This document shows positions 1 through 10,239 of a stretch of DNA of 64,000 nucleotides, in pieces. Positions within the stretch are counted from its first letter, which is position 1. Each line of letters opens with the position of its first letter. The notes beneath the pieces were generated by a model, which was given only the letters and a program-made list of their open reading frames with translations, made no database searches and was not told the DNA's origin. The stretch lies in the NCBI RefSeq assembly GCF_003479425.1, contig NZ_QUHC01000002.1, positions 817,033-881,032 of the forward strand, read 5' to 3'. The stretch is from Odoribacter sp. AF15-53. GTDB lineage: Bacteria > Bacteroidota > Bacteroidia > Bacteroidales > Marinifilaceae. The translations under genes and the position numbers were made by a program.

Positions 1-2196
1 AACAAGCTTGAATCCAACGGACAAAACCTACCCTTTCACAGGGATCATCAGGTAATTGTTATCAAACGCCCCGTGGCTCCCGGAGAAAATATCGAACTGG
101 AGATAGAATACGAGGGATATATTGACGAAGATATCTATCAGGTAAACATCCCCGATGATGACTTTTTTGCACCTGTCATCTACACTTCATACCATGAAAA
201 TTATGGCAAGCGTTCAGCTTTTGTCTCGGACGAATTCACGTTACTTGTACCGGAAGTCATCTGGTACCCGACAGCTGTTTTCCCGGTAGAATTGCAAGCA
301 TCTAAAGAGATTAATTTCACGGATTACACCCTTCATGTAAAACAAACAGATAAAATGACCGTTTTATCTCAGGGTGAGCCTATGCCAAAAGGGGATCATA
401 TCACGTTCAATAACGTGCAAAACCTAACCGGATTAACCCTTTGTATCGGGAAATACGAGAAAAGATCGATCACGGTTGATTCCACAACTGTCGAGTTTTA
501 CACGTACCCGGGAAATGATTTCTACATGAAACCTTTAGACACATGGGAAGGTATGAAAGCAGGTAGTCCGGGACGGGAGAAAAAATTAGCAAAAATTGCC
601 AATCGCTGCAAAGACATTATCGAGGAGGGACAATCCACCCCTTATCCTTTTAAATACTTTAAACTGATCGAGACCCCTTCATCCTTCCTACGCGGGAGTC
701 GGTTTAGCAACAACATTCAACCGGAAATAGCGTTTTTCGAAGAACGATTTTCTACAACAGATCATTACAAACCCGGAGCCCCTCCCCGGGGGCTTTCCGA
801 TGACATAAACCTACAGGAATATATTTTATACCAAAGCATGCCCTCTTACCTCAATCTGATAAACATCGATCACATTTTCACGGATCACATACGTCATGTG
901 ACATCCGACAGGTACCGTGGTATAGATATAATATTCAATCAAATAATGTCTCTCAAAGGATCGAAATCCTATAATATAATGCCGCAAACATTAAATGACA
1001 TTGCTGAAAAAGGATTAAAGGAAAGTATCACGGGAGAATATAGTCTGGAAAAAAATATTGCCATTTCTTTAAAAGTTTCCCATTTACTGGGCTATCTTAC
1101 AACGCTTACCAGCTGGGATACCCTAACCCAGTTTATGCAGGATTTTAAAAATCGCACTCGTTTCCAAGAAGTTAACTTTGATTCGTTTATCGACGAATTC
1201 GAACAACGCTTCGGGCAGAACATCAAGGCTTACATAGACGAATGGTACACGAGTCACCAGATTCCATGGTTATCGCTAAAAGAGCTATCCCTTAAAGCAA
1301 CAGAAGAGATACAAATCATGGATTTCAAGGTAGGTAATTTCAGCGAAACGGATGGTATCGTTTCAATCATCTCGCGTAGTAGTACTGAAAGTGGAAAAGA
1401 TAGAATCAAAAATTACCGGAGTTACCAGATTAAACCCGGGGAGTGTAAACGGATCATCGTTCATGAAGACCGAAGATGTGGTCTACAATTAACCACTAAT
1501 TTCTCGGGTAACCTACCGAAAGAAATTGAACTCCGCTGCGAAGCATATTTATCATCAGGCTCCTTACCTGATGAAGGCGTGAGCTTGCTCGAACGCAATC
1601 AATTCTATCCCCCAGGGGAGATTATCGTTGACAATGAAGACGAAAATTTCCATTTAATTGATTCGGCAAACAATCGGAAACGTTTGACCGATCTATTCAA
1701 AAAAGGGAATGAGGATGAATACATTACCTTTTGTAATCCTAAAGTCAATACCTGGGGACTTCCCTGCTTACCAATCTTATTAAATGATTTTTATGGAGAA
1801 TATATTCGTAGTGCTTTTATAAAAGAAGCAGGCACGGGAAAGTTCAAAGCCGAATGGGTAGCAAATATCCCGGAAGCAGGTAAATACGAAATATTCGTCA
1901 ATCGACCTCATGCCGAGATATTTAGCACAGACATGTATACAACAGATCACCCAGGGATGAAAAACTATTACACCGTTTATACTCCAGAGGGAAAAGAAGA
2001 AGTCATCCTGGAAGTCCAAAAAGGAGATCCATCTTGGGTATCACTAGGCACATTCTCCCTATCGGCAGGAGAATCCCGCGTTGTACTGGATGACCGGGGA
2101 GCTCCTCCCATCGAAAGTCAAAGCCATAGCAAACATTCGTCGAAATATGTCCAGTTAGTCGTAGCCGATGCCGTTAAATGGGTAAAAATAAAATAA
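1..2196 (+). CDS. M1-peptidase-like protein with C-terminal golvesin-type domain (5' partial)
   Basis: The reading frame is open from base 1, so the start lies upstream of the window; a GTG at 73 is only an internal codon. The visible 731 residues resemble the periplasmic peptidase-like half of Bacteroidetes ABC-permease/M1 aminopeptidase fusions: a beta-rich N-terminal domain with the QVIVIKRPVAPGENIELEIEY pattern, then a helical part around nt 700-1300. No HEXXH zinc motif is present, so peptidase activity is doubtful. The last 130 or so residues (about nt 1780-2190; WVSLGTFSLSAGESRVVLDD, then VVADAVKWV) look like a golvesin/Xly carbohydrate-binding-like beta domain. The permease half, if any, would be upstream. 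It ends at a strong terminator shared with the converging minus-strand genes. Family call is by recognition; the missing active site is seen directly. Confidence 0.65.
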   Translation, partial: NKLESNGQNLPFHRDHQVIVIKRPVAPGENIELEIEYEGYIDEDIYQVNIPDDDFFAPVIYTSYHENYGKRSAFVSDEFTLLVPEVIWYPTAVFPVELQASKEINFTDYTLHVKQTDKMTVLSQGEPMPKGDHITFNNVQNLTGLTLCIGKYEKRSITVDSTTVEFYTYPGNDFYMKPLDTWEGMKAGSPGREKKLAKIANRCKDIIEEGQSTPYPFKYFKLIETPSSFLRGSRFSNNIQPEIAFFEERFSTTDHYKPGAPPRGLSDDINLQEYILYQSMPSYLNLINIDHIFTDHIRHVTSDRYRGIDIIFNQIMSLKGSKSYNIMPQTLNDIAEKGLKESITGEYSLEKNIAISLKVSHLLGYLTTLTSWDTLTQFMQDFKNRTRFQEVNFDSFIDEFEQRFGQNIKAYIDEWYTSHQIPWLSLKELSLKATEEIQIMDFKVGNFSETDGIVSIISRSSTESGKDRIKNYRSYQIKPGECKRIIVHEDRRCGLQLTTNFSGNLPKEIELRCEAYLSSGSLPDEGVSLLERNQFYPPGEIIVDNEDENFHLIDSANNRKRLTDLFKKGNEDEYITFCNPKVNTWGLPCLPILLNDFYGEYIRSAFIKEAGTGKFKAEWVANIPEAGKYEIFVNRPHAEIFSTDMYTTDHPGMKNYYTVYTPEGKEEVILEVQKGDPSWVSLGTFSLSAGESRVVLDDRGAPPIESQSHSKHSSKYVQLVVADAVKWVKIK

Positions 2197-2253
2197 TCAC
2201 GACTCACTTCTCTCCATTCTCGTACCAGTGAGCAGGTCATCACCTACTACAAA

Positions 2254-2305
2254 AAACCGGGAGAATAAGTGTCTTATGGCACTTTATTCTCCCGGTTTCT
2301 TTTTG
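2254..2305 (+). terminator. Bidirectional rho-independent terminator
   Basis: A long hairpin has arms 2254-2270 (AAACCGGGAGAATAAGTG) and 2280-2298 (CACTTTATTCTCCCGGTTT) with one bulge, followed on the plus strand by CTTTTTG. On the minus strand the same stem is followed by TTTTTT. It sits between the converging M1-like gene and the lipocalin-like gene and can stop both. Confidence 0.9.
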
Positions 2306-2416
2306 TAGAAATAGATACATGTTACGAATAACACGCTTCATTAAAGCATCATCCTAAAACAAGTATCAATACCCCCTCGACCCGACACAACATTCACAAT
2401 AATTAAAAACCGTGGT

Positions 2417-2833
2417 TTACTTTCGAGCATCTCCTTCCACGGGAACTTGTTTTTTCAAAACTTTTGCATTCAGATACAAGAAAGCGATACGGGGGCTAGC
2501 TTCCTGAACGACAAGACTCAATGAATCACGAGTTAACAAACCGATCTTTTCTTTGGTCTCGTAAACTTCTTTCGTTCCATCCTCGGCAACATCAAAACCT
2601 TTCACGATCAGGAAACCATCTTTAATTTCCCATGTTTTTAAGTCTAAACTAGGAATGTTAATGGCCTCACATACGCCACCTTTCTTAAAATTGAATCCTT
2701 TCAATTCGCCAGTTGACTCATACGTGTAAGGATTACACCATTCCCCGACAATCTTTTTTTCCATCTCTTTTTGAGGGTCACTAGCACAAGCAAAACAAAA
2801 TAAAGTCAAAGCAACATACAATAAATTTTTCAT
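2417..2833 (-). CDS. Lipocalin-like lipoprotein
   Basis: A 138-residue protein with a short lipoprotein signal (MKNLLYVALTLFCFAC, lipidated Cys about residue 16). The body begins KKIVGEWCNPY and continues as alternating beta strands with F-x-F-x-x-G, which matches the small Bacteroidetes lipocalin-like lipoproteins (Lipocalin_3 type). Such proteins are probably envelope-anchored small-ligand binders; no substrate can be read from sequence. It follows the S9 peptidase gene by 29 bp on the same strand and is probably the last gene of that transcription unit, ending before the terminator at 2254-2305. Family assignment is moderate, lipoprotein status fairly sure. Confidence 0.7.
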   Translation of the reverse strand: MKNLLYVALTLFCFACASDPQKEMEKKIVGEWCNPYTYESTGELKGFNFKKGGVCEAINIPSLDLKTWEIKDGFLIVKGFDVAEDGTKEVYETKEKIGLLTRDSLSLVVQEASPRIAFLYLNAKVLKKQVPVEGDARK

Positions 2834-2862
2834 GATTTCTATTTTAAAATTAAATATTACGT

Positions 2863-5562
2863 TTATTCAAAATCATATTTTTGATCCACACCCCTTTCAT
2901 CTATACGAATTCCCTCTTTCATCCAACGGGGCATGGGTGCATCTTTCAGATAATGATCAAAAAATTGCTGCAAACGAATGGTCCAATCAACCTCGGCAGC
3001 TTTGTTATAAAGAAAATGTTTATCTCCTTTATAATTTAATAACCAGGCAGGTTTGTGCAAACGACGCATAGCCAAAAATAAATTCAATCCCTCGGAATAC
3101 GGAACGGCTTCATCTGCATCGCAATGGAAAATCAACAAGGGAGTTTGAATTTTATCCGCATAAAAAATAGGCGAATTTTTAATATACGCTTCCGGATCAT
3201 CCCAAAGTGTTTTACCCATACGGCTTTGTGTCTGCTCGTACATAAACATACGAGGACTTCCACTACCCGAACGGATTCCCGTGTACGCGGAAACCATACT
3301 TGACACGGCCGCTCCCAGGTTGGCACATTTAAACATATTCGTACGAGTTACTAGATAAGCCACCTGGTAACCGGACCAACTATGTCCCTGTATACCGATA
3401 TGGTCTTTATCCGCAATTCCTTTATCAATCAACATCTGAGTCCCGCTAACGACAGCATTGTAACAACTCTCTCCCGGAGCCCCAATGGTAAAATGCACGT
3501 CGGGCATAAACACCACATACCCGTTACTCACGTAAGTAACCGTGTTGATCATGGCACTGCTTAAAGAAGGTATGGGATACGAATGAAGATCCCCGGTATG
3601 AGTCTCGTAAAAATTCACGATCACGGGATAACGTTTTGTTGAATCATAATTATCCGGCAAATACAACAATCCCCGGTTCCGCTTTCCCTCGAAATTCGTC
3701 CACTCCACTAACTTTACACACCCCCACAAGTAATTTTCCCGCTGCGGATTCGCATCTGTCACTCGAACCGGACGGGCAAAATCACATTTACTCCACCAAA
3801 GATCCCGGAAATCGGAATAACTTTGCCGGGTAAACAAACAGTATTTACCACCATCTGATAATTGATTGAAATAAAGATCGTAAGCCCCTTCCATCAACTT
3901 TTTCACCTTACGGGCGGGTGTCAATACATATACCCCCTGATTCAAGGTTTCCCGATTCAACGCGTGTAATACAATATTCTGTTTCGGGTTAATCCAACGG
4001 GTCTCATAATTCGCTTTTAATAAACGCAATGAAATATCATTTTTCCGTCCCCAACCACCAGTCAGTGAATACGTCTGTTGTTTCCCGCTTAAATCCACTA
4101 CCCACATATCATATTTGTCATACAAAACGACCTGATCTCCCCCTTCCAACCAACCGGCAATACCATAAGGCCCCGCGGGTTTCGGTTTGTCGTATTCCTC
4201 GTCATACATGGCATAACCGATAGGAGTTGAAATATCCGTTAACTCTCCCGTGGCTACCTCTAACTTAAACCACGTCTTTTGTCCGGCATGATACAACATC
4301 GCATATTTACCGTTCGGGCTCCACACGGGACGCTGGTCAAAATCTTTAAACAATAATTCGCGTTCGCCCGTTTCCAAACTTACCAGATACAAATCAGCCG
4401 TCACGCCATCCCGCCAATCCGTGAGACCACGATAAGGGGTCTCGTCTCCAATAATCACGTGACTATACACATCACACCCCGGCGTGTACATCTGGTCCAT
4501 TTCAGGCGGTGCTATCAACACGCATTTCTTTGTATCCACGTGATACACGTACTTGGGCATCTTCCGGCGCTTACTTCTTGATTCATACCTCTGACGACTT
4601 TGTGAAACTTCATCATCCCATTTCCATAGTTCCAACTCGAAACTCTTGTCCGGTTCTACTTTAGGTTTACGTTCTTCCGGTTGTTTCAACCCGACATCCA
4701 CGAAAATATATTTCCCGCTATTAAACACGGAATATATCCCACCCCGGACTTTATACTCTTCCGACACGTTTATTTCTTTCGTATCCATCACCAAGCGGTA
4801 ATTCCCATCTTTTAAAGAAAACGTGTACAATAAATCAGGATCGTTTAAATAAGAAGAATCTGAAGCTACCGAGAACACGCCCTCTTCTCCTCCGGTATTT
4901 AACGAAAAATTCACAACCGGAGCCTTTCGATCATCATAAATCACCCGCTGTTTCCCCTGTACAGGCCCCATACACAAAGATTTATAGCCATCATGTTTCC
5001 GGATATAGACGATCGATTTGTAATCATCCACGGAAAAATAATTCTCCACGCTATCTATCCGAACAGAATCTCCCTTTTCAAAATTCCAAACCACCAAACG
5101 CCGTCCTCCTTCTTTACCCAACGGGTAAGAGTAAGAAATCAAAGGAGAACGCGGTGACTCCCGAAAACCGTAGGGTTTATCCCAATAGGTCTTTTTCATA
5201 TCCCGCAAGGAAAGGAGAAAAAGAGAATCTTTTGCCTGTTTCAAGGTATCAAGCGGAGAAGGATGTACCAAGTACCTCAACCCTTTTCCCTGATTAAAAA
5301 AACTCATTTCCCTCACGTTGGGAAACTCATACACTTTCCCGGACTCCATATTCCGCAAATAAGTCACGGGAACATCTTTATCATGTCCTTCCTGATCAAT
5401 ATAAACAAAACGATAAGTTACCCACTTCCCGTCTTCCGACATACGTTGTCCCTCGACCCTGCGCCATAGTTTGTAAGCCTCCATATCCAAAGGCTTTTTT
5501 TGAGACATACAGTCTGTTATGCCTATGAATAACAGACTGTATATTACTAATATTATTCTCAT
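2863..5562 (-). CDS. S9 family serine peptidase (prolyl oligopeptidase-like)
   Basis: 899 residues with an N-terminal signal peptide (MRIILVIYSLLFIGITDCMS), a long beta-propeller region and a C-terminal alpha/beta hydrolase domain. The nucleophile is Ser728 in GHSWSGYQ, where the usual second glycine of GxSxGG is serine. Asp817 (DADEAV) and His849 (KGDKHF) complete the triad by alignment with DPP-IV. Members of this family are exported enzymes that cut short peptides, often after proline. The gene lies 6 bp after the next S9 peptidase and is surely co-transcribed with it. Both are directly downstream of TonB uptake locus 1, though separated from it by a terminator, which suggests processing of imported peptides. 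Confidence 0.88.
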   Translation of the reverse strand: MRIILVIYSLLFIGITDCMSQKKPLDMEAYKLWRRVEGQRMSEDGKWVTYRFVYIDQEGHDKDVPVTYLRNMESGKVYEFPNVREMSFFNQGKGLRYLVHPSPLDTLKQAKDSLFLLSLRDMKKTYWDKPYGFRESPRSPLISYSYPLGKEGGRRLVVWNFEKGDSVRIDSVENYFSVDDYKSIVYIRKHDGYKSLCMGPVQGKQRVIYDDRKAPVVNFSLNTGGEEGVFSVASDSSYLNDPDLLYTFSLKDGNYRLVMDTKEINVSEEYKVRGGIYSVFNSGKYIFVDVGLKQPEERKPKVEPDKSFELELWKWDDEVSQSRQRYESRSKRRKMPKYVYHVDTKKCVLIAPPEMDQMYTPGCDVYSHVIIGDETPYRGLTDWRDGVTADLYLVSLETGERELLFKDFDQRPVWSPNGKYAMLYHAGQKTWFKLEVATGELTDISTPIGYAMYDEEYDKPKPAGPYGIAGWLEGGDQVVLYDKYDMWVVDLSGKQQTYSLTGGWGRKNDISLRLLKANYETRWINPKQNIVLHALNRETLNQGVYVLTPARKVKKLMEGAYDLYFNQLSDGGKYCLFTRQSYSDFRDLWWSKCDFARPVRVTDANPQRENYLWGCVKLVEWTNFEGKRNRGLLYLPDNYDSTKRYPVIVNFYETHTGDLHSYPIPSLSSAMINTVTYVSNGYVVFMPDVHFTIGAPGESCYNAVVSGTQMLIDKGIADKDHIGIQGHSWSGYQVAYLVTRTNMFKCANLGAAVSSMVSAYTGIRSGSGSPRMFMYEQTQSRMGKTLWDDPEAYIKNSPIFYADKIQTPLLIFHCDADEAVPYSEGLNLFLAMRRLHKPAWLLNYKGDKHFLYNKAAEVDWTIRLQQFFDHYLKDAPMPRWMKEGIRIDERGVDQKYDFE

Positions 5563-5568
5563 AACGAG

Positions 5569-7890
5569 TTAGCGTTTTTTCATGAAATAATTAATATCTC
5601 CCTGATAATCCGCGGAATCATCTCCCAACAAGTATTTAGCAAAATGAAACCACATTTTTCGCTCGAAGAAATCCCCGTTCTCCCCGAAAAAGCCGTGAGA
5701 ACTTCCCGGCAAAACAATCATATCAAAATTCTTCTTCGCCCGGATCAACGCATCCACCATCCTGTAGGTATGCGAGGGATGAACTGTTTTGTCCATATCT
5801 CCCGTCACGATCAATAATCCACCTTTGTAGTTTTTGGCTAATTCTTGATTTGTCTTACTTTTGGTTTCAAAAGTGATCTCCTCCCGATCTCCATTTACAC
5901 TATCCTTGATCACACGTTTGTTTTCTTTCACCCCGTAATGGATTTCTACAAATCCTTTATTGTATATATTATTATCGTGATTACCCGCACAGGCCACCGC
6001 TGCACTATAAAAATCAGGATAAGTACAAATGGCTGCCGCCGTCATAAAACCACCTCCGGAATGCCCGTACATACCCACCTTTTTCCCGTTGATAAAAGGA
6101 TAGCGATCAGCCAACTGCTCTATGGCATATTTATCGTCAGCCAAAGGATAATCCCGTTGATTTCCATACCCGTATGTATGGTAAGCTTTACCTCGCATCG
6201 GCGTTCCGCCTCGATGTCCCATGGCCACCACGATAAAACCGACTTGAGCCAAACGGGTATTCATATCATCATTCAACGTGAAACGTGTTTGCACGTACTC
6301 GTAGAACGGTCCCGGGTATACGGTAGAAATAATCGGGTAACATTTCGTCGAATCAAAATCCGCCGGTTTCCACATGATTCCATATATGTCCGTAACACCG
6401 TCTGCCGCTTTCACTTTAAAGCGTTCCGGGGCACGCCATCCCAACTCATATACTCGACGCAAATCCGGTTTCTCCAGTTCCATGATAATCTTCCCTTTTT
6501 GATTTCGCACCACGTTTACCGGTTCCAAATCAACACGAGAATAACTATCCACGAAATAACGATGAGAAGGAGATATCTTCACGTCGTGAGAAGCATCTTC
6601 CGGAGTCAGCAGAGTGATCGCATCTTTCTTATCCAAGTCTGCCCGGTATAAAACGTAATAATAAGGATCAATATTCTTCTCTTTTCCCAAACCGACAAAA
6701 TAAATCTGCCGTTTCGCCGTATCTATTTTCTGGATAGGCCCTGCAACCCAAGGACCGGAAGTCACTTGATTCTTTAAATTCCCATCCTTGTCATACAAAT
6801 AATAATGTCCCCAGCCAGAACGTTCGGATCGGAACAATATCTCGTTCCCGTCATTCAAGAAATGGATTGCTCGCATCTTGTAATCCACATAGGGCTTGTC
6901 AATCTCGTGAATCAAAACTTTCACATCTCCTGTTTCAGTATTTACCATACAAATCTCCGTCTCATCCCAAGTACGTTTATATCGTTGAAAATAAAGACGG
7001 GAGCCATCATTACTAGCATACAAAAAATCAATATATTGATCTTTCCAACGACTAATATCTATTTTCCGGACTTCTTTCAAATCCAGATCACCAATAATCA
7101 ATTCATACTGAATTACATTTTTATCTCCGGCTAATTCAGCTTTATAAGTTTTCAACTTCGGACGAGGATTTGCCAACGCATCAATTAACCACAACTCCTC
7201 TACTTTACGAGCATCCTCCCGAATAGCATAAAACCGATGTCCCTTTTTAAGCCAACGAGCCTCGCAACCGAAACGTCCTTCCATTTCTCCTTCTTCTTCC
7301 CGGTTGAAAGAATAATATTTTTCGCCATCATTTGTTAACTGAATTTCTGTTGTATCCTTCCCCTTGTCAGGATTTCCCACTGCATACAAATTATGATGTT
7401 TCGCATATAACATATAAGCACTATCCGCAGAATAATACTTCCAATAAGGGGCATAACTTATCCCGGCCTGACGCCCTACGACCTGCAATTCCTTTGTATA
7501 TACATTATAAGTAAAATTACGACCATCCATGTAAAACCGGATAGTTTTCCCATCCGGATCAAATTCGAAATGCAAATCTAATAACTTCGGATCATGAGCC
7601 CGACGAGTAATTTCACTAACTTTAGTCAATAACTCTGCATTGTCAAAAAGTAATCTCTTCGTACATTTTTCCGGATCTACAAGATAATATTTATTCCCTT
7701 CTTCCGTCCAGAAAGAATACCAAAAACGATCTGTATTATTAATATAACGAGGATGTACATCCAATGAATACTTTACTATCGGCATTGTTGTCAATTCCCG
7801 AAACCTCTCTGCTAAAGCATAATTTGCCTTTTGCTGTGCATTTACCGATCCTACAAATGCTAAGAACAATATGACTAAAAACTTTTTCAT
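5569..7890 (-). CDS. S9B dipeptidyl peptidase IV-like serine peptidase
   Basis: 773 residues: signal peptide (MKKFLVILFLAFVGSVNA, then QQ), a DPP-IV N-terminal beta-propeller to about residue 500, and an S9 catalytic domain. The triad reads Ser611 (GMYGHSGGGF), Asp700 (TGDMDKTVH) and His732 (PGSSHGF). The classical DPP-IV double-Glu motif was not confirmed by eye, although EEEGEMEGRFGCEARW near residue 205 is a candidate. The likely role is periplasmic removal of N-terminal dipeptides. It heads a unit with the next S9 peptidase (6 bp gap) and the lipocalin-like lipoprotein, and starts just after the GC-rich terminator of uptake locus 1. Confidence 0.9.
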   Translation of the reverse strand: MKKFLVILFLAFVGSVNAQQKANYALAERFRELTTMPIVKYSLDVHPRYINNTDRFWYSFWTEEGNKYYLVDPEKCTKRLLFDNAELLTKVSEITRRAHDPKLLDLHFEFDPDGKTIRFYMDGRNFTYNVYTKELQVVGRQAGISYAPYWKYYSADSAYMLYAKHHNLYAVGNPDKGKDTTEIQLTNDGEKYYSFNREEEGEMEGRFGCEARWLKKGHRFYAIREDARKVEELWLIDALANPRPKLKTYKAELAGDKNVIQYELIIGDLDLKEVRKIDISRWKDQYIDFLYASNDGSRLYFQRYKRTWDETEICMVNTETGDVKVLIHEIDKPYVDYKMRAIHFLNDGNEILFRSERSGWGHYYLYDKDGNLKNQVTSGPWVAGPIQKIDTAKRQIYFVGLGKEKNIDPYYYVLYRADLDKKDAITLLTPEDASHDVKISPSHRYFVDSYSRVDLEPVNVVRNQKGKIIMELEKPDLRRVYELGWRAPERFKVKAADGVTDIYGIMWKPADFDSTKCYPIISTVYPGPFYEYVQTRFTLNDDMNTRLAQVGFIVVAMGHRGGTPMRGKAYHTYGYGNQRDYPLADDKYAIEQLADRYPFINGKKVGMYGHSGGGFMTAAAICTYPDFYSAAVACAGNHDNNIYNKGFVEIHYGVKENKRVIKDSVNGDREEITFETKSKTNQELAKNYKGGLLIVTGDMDKTVHPSHTYRMVDALIRAKKNFDMIVLPGSSHGFFGENGDFFERKMWFHFAKYLLGDDSADYQGDINYFMKKR

Positions 7891-7930
7891 ACACGATTAT
7901 TTACATTCAAACATCCTAACCTTTTACATC

Positions 7931-7960
7931 AAAAAATTCGGGGGGCCCCAAGCCCCCCCG
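7931..7960 (-). terminator. GC-rich terminator of uptake locus 1
   Basis: Read on the minus strand, CGGGGGG... pairs with CCCCCCG (arms 7954-7960 and 7939-7945), followed by AATTTTTT. The all-GC stem stands out from the AT-rich surroundings. It lies 20 bp after the PKD-like lipoprotein gene and separates the SusCD operon from the downstream S9 peptidases. Confidence 0.85.
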
Positions 7961-7979
7961 CACACAACAATATCATACT

Positions 7980-9521
7980 TTAAAAATATCCGTACTTAAC
8001 GTCCCCCCAGCTGCTATACTTAAAAATAACATCTACAATCTTACCAAGATCGTGTGTTTCAAACAATGGAGTAGTCTTTGTCATATCATCATCATCAATC
8101 TCGAATATGTACAAATCTCCATTTTCCAACCCAACTGCAACATGAGCATTAGCTTCATGTCGATAGGGATTGAAATCTTTGAAAGCAATAGAAGTTATCT
8201 TATGATCGAAAGTCTTGACAACCCCTTCTTTAAAGTTATCACGATAATACTCATGGAAATAAAGCGTATTACCGGAAGCTATCAACATGTAGTCGCGGTA
8301 AGGCAATACGGCCATATCCACAAAATCAGTAAACATACTAGCCGACATTTCATGAATCCTGCTTTCCAATATCTTGACTGAACGATTTCCCCGACTTCCA
8401 GAAGGATAAGTCTGGTAATTATTCATCAAATATTTCCCATTTTGATTAATAATCGTCACGTATGAATCTGAGTGATGGAAACCAGAACCGATTACTTTAC
8501 CTTCTATATTTTGAAATAATGACATATCCACGTCACTCTCCTCGGTAAAAAAGGGGGCTAACTCTGCATTATAATAAAAATCACCCGTAGGACGTGATTC
8601 TTTTTCCCAAATCCCATACAATGTATTCTCCTCATCCAAAGCCAACAAATAAGGTGTCTGTGGGTAAATTGAAGGAGTTATAGATTTAAATTTTTTCCCA
8701 TCAAAAAGGGGTAAATCCGAATAAGTCCCAACATGATAGGCTTCCAAATCATAATTCTTTTTGTACAAAATCGTACCATCTGCATTCAATAAATACCCTC
8801 CGGAAGCAGACTGTGTTGCATCTACAACATTAAAATTAGACGGAATCCCAACCAAAAACTCATCAGAAACAAAAACCTCTCTTTCCATTGAAAATCCATG
8901 CAATTCCAACGGCTGATCTTGTTGTAGTACCATAATTTCCCCGGGAATTGTAGCATAATCATCTTGCACATAGTGCTCTACAAGTTTCCGTGGTCCCGAA
9001 CCCAAGGACTGTCCATCATTATGCAACGGATAAATATCCTTTCTCACCCCAATATAATTCAAATACTCTACCTTATCTTCTGTCTCTTCCTTTTTACCCA
9101 TCACGATTGACAATATTGACTTATTCCCCTCCTCTGACAACACCATCCATCCCGTTTCATATTGAGATTGTACGGAGATCCTAATCAATTTATTAAAATG
9201 CATTCCCGATTTTTTATCAATCGGACAAAACGTTACATTATGAGTGCCTATATTATTAGACATAAAAGTATATGTAGGTTCCGTTGACACCAGTTCTGTT
9301 CCCACGTACCATTCAAATTCCAACTCCGGATTAAGACTGTCAATAGTAAGTACAACTTGGGGAGCTAATACAATTTCTTCCCCGGCATAAACGGAATAAC
9401 TCTCTTCTATATTCTCCCATCTCTTAACTTCATTTATATCCTTGAAGCTCTCATCCAATTTGTTATCCAAACAACTTGTAAGAGAAAACAGGGCAGCTAT
9501 TATCAATAAATACTTTTTCAT
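7980..9521 (-). CDS. PKD-like family lipoprotein (locus 1)
   Basis: About 513 residues from the start MKKYLLIIAALFSLTSC; a second ATG three codons upstream (9530) is possible but gives a less typical signal. Cys in LTSC is the lipidation site. After an Ig/PKD-like N-terminal part (about residues 40-130) the rest has propeller-like repeats (e.g. YLLNADGTILYKK, LLALDEENTLYG). This architecture and its position after SusC, SusD and DUF4843 match the PKD-like family lipoproteins of Bacteroidetes uptake loci, probably surface-exposed substrate binders. It is 9-18 bp downstream of the DUF4843 gene and is the last gene of the operon. The substrate cannot be read from the sequence. Confidence 0.85.
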   Translation of the reverse strand: MKKYLLIIAALFSLTSCLDNKLDESFKDINEVKRWENIEESYSVYAGEEIVLAPQVVLTIDSLNPELEFEWYVGTELVSTEPTYTFMSNNIGTHNVTFCPIDKKSGMHFNKLIRISVQSQYETGWMVLSEEGNKSILSIVMGKKEETEDKVEYLNYIGVRKDIYPLHNDGQSLGSGPRKLVEHYVQDDYATIPGEIMVLQQDQPLELHGFSMEREVFVSDEFLVGIPSNFNVVDATQSASGGYLLNADGTILYKKNYDLEAYHVGTYSDLPLFDGKKFKSITPSIYPQTPYLLALDEENTLYGIWEKESRPTGDFYYNAELAPFFTEESDVDMSLFQNIEGKVIGSGFHHSDSYVTIINQNGKYLMNNYQTYPSGSRGNRSVKILESRIHEMSASMFTDFVDMAVLPYRDYMLIASGNTLYFHEYYRDNFKEGVVKTFDHKITSIAFKDFNPYRHEANAHVAVGLENGDLYIFEIDDDDMTKTTPLFETHDLGKIVDVIFKYSSWGDVKYGYF

Positions 9522-9538
9522 AAATTCCATATATTATT

Positions 9539-10228
9539 TTATCCAATAACAGGTACAGAAACCTCATCTCCATTTTCATCTATAAAAGGACCGTATTTTT
9601 CCAAATACCTTTTCAAAGTCAAAGCACACCGACGAATCATATCCGAATCATCAAGTGTAATCTCCGGAATACCCCCGTTAGCCTCAATCAGCAGCTCAAA
9701 CTTTTTGATGGTAAACTCACCTAAATTTGCCCAGATCACCCATTCATCTTCATCCCACCATTCCGGTCGAGAAGCAATATCTGAAATTGATACAACTGCC
9801 GTACGGAAGGGAGTATCTCCTTGAGCATATTTTTCACTATCAGCAATTCTAAACACGACACGTCGTATCTCTGAAGATAAAATCTCACTATTCTTGAACG
9901 TGATATAAATCGTATCCGCTACTCGATCCTTATGAAATACAAAATCTCCCGATATATCATAATTTGCAGCATCCAATGTCGTTTCTTCTTTTACTACTTC
10001 TAACTTAAAAGAACAATCTTCATCAAACATTTTACCAGAAAGACTCATGGCAACAGGTACTGAAATATCTCCTTCAGGATAGAAAAAGAAGGATGTTGAA
10101 GTACTGTCATTTGTTGCATTCTTTGTAAAATAGATATATGAAACATCATTCGAATTTTCCAAAATTCCCCTTTCATCACAAGAATAAAGTGATACCAAGG
10201 CTATAAGAACTAATATATACTTTTTCAT
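9539..10228 (-). CDS. DUF4843 family lipoprotein (locus 1)
   Basis: 229 residues with a lipoprotein signal (MKKYILVLIALVSLYSC, then DERG). The sequence after it is beta-rich (VSYIYFTKNATNDSTSTSFF; then a second beta domain around SVPVAMSLSGK) and ends in a helical tail containing RRCALTLKRYLEKYG and the segment PEWWDEDEWVIWANLGEF, a DUF4843 hallmark. Function is unknown; the gene is found almost always between SusD and a PKD-like lipoprotein, so it is likely an accessory surface lipoprotein of the same transporter. Spacing is 11 bp from SusD and a few bp to the PKD-like gene. Confidence 0.85.
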   Translation of the reverse strand: MKKYILVLIALVSLYSCDERGILENSNDVSYIYFTKNATNDSTSTSFFFYPEGDISVPVAMSLSGKMFDEDCSFKLEVVKEETTLDAANYDISGDFVFHKDRVADTIYITFKNSEILSSEIRRVVFRIADSEKYAQGDTPFRTAVVSISDIASRPEWWDEDEWVIWANLGEFTIKKFELLIEANGGIPEITLDDSDMIRRCALTLKRYLEKYGPFIDENGDEVSVPVIG

Positions 10229-10239
10229 AATCTCAGCTA

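Noticed and set aside
5845..6651. 268-codon open frame on the plus strand
   Set aside because: Antisense to the DPP-IV-like catalytic domain, with no domain or start signal of its own.
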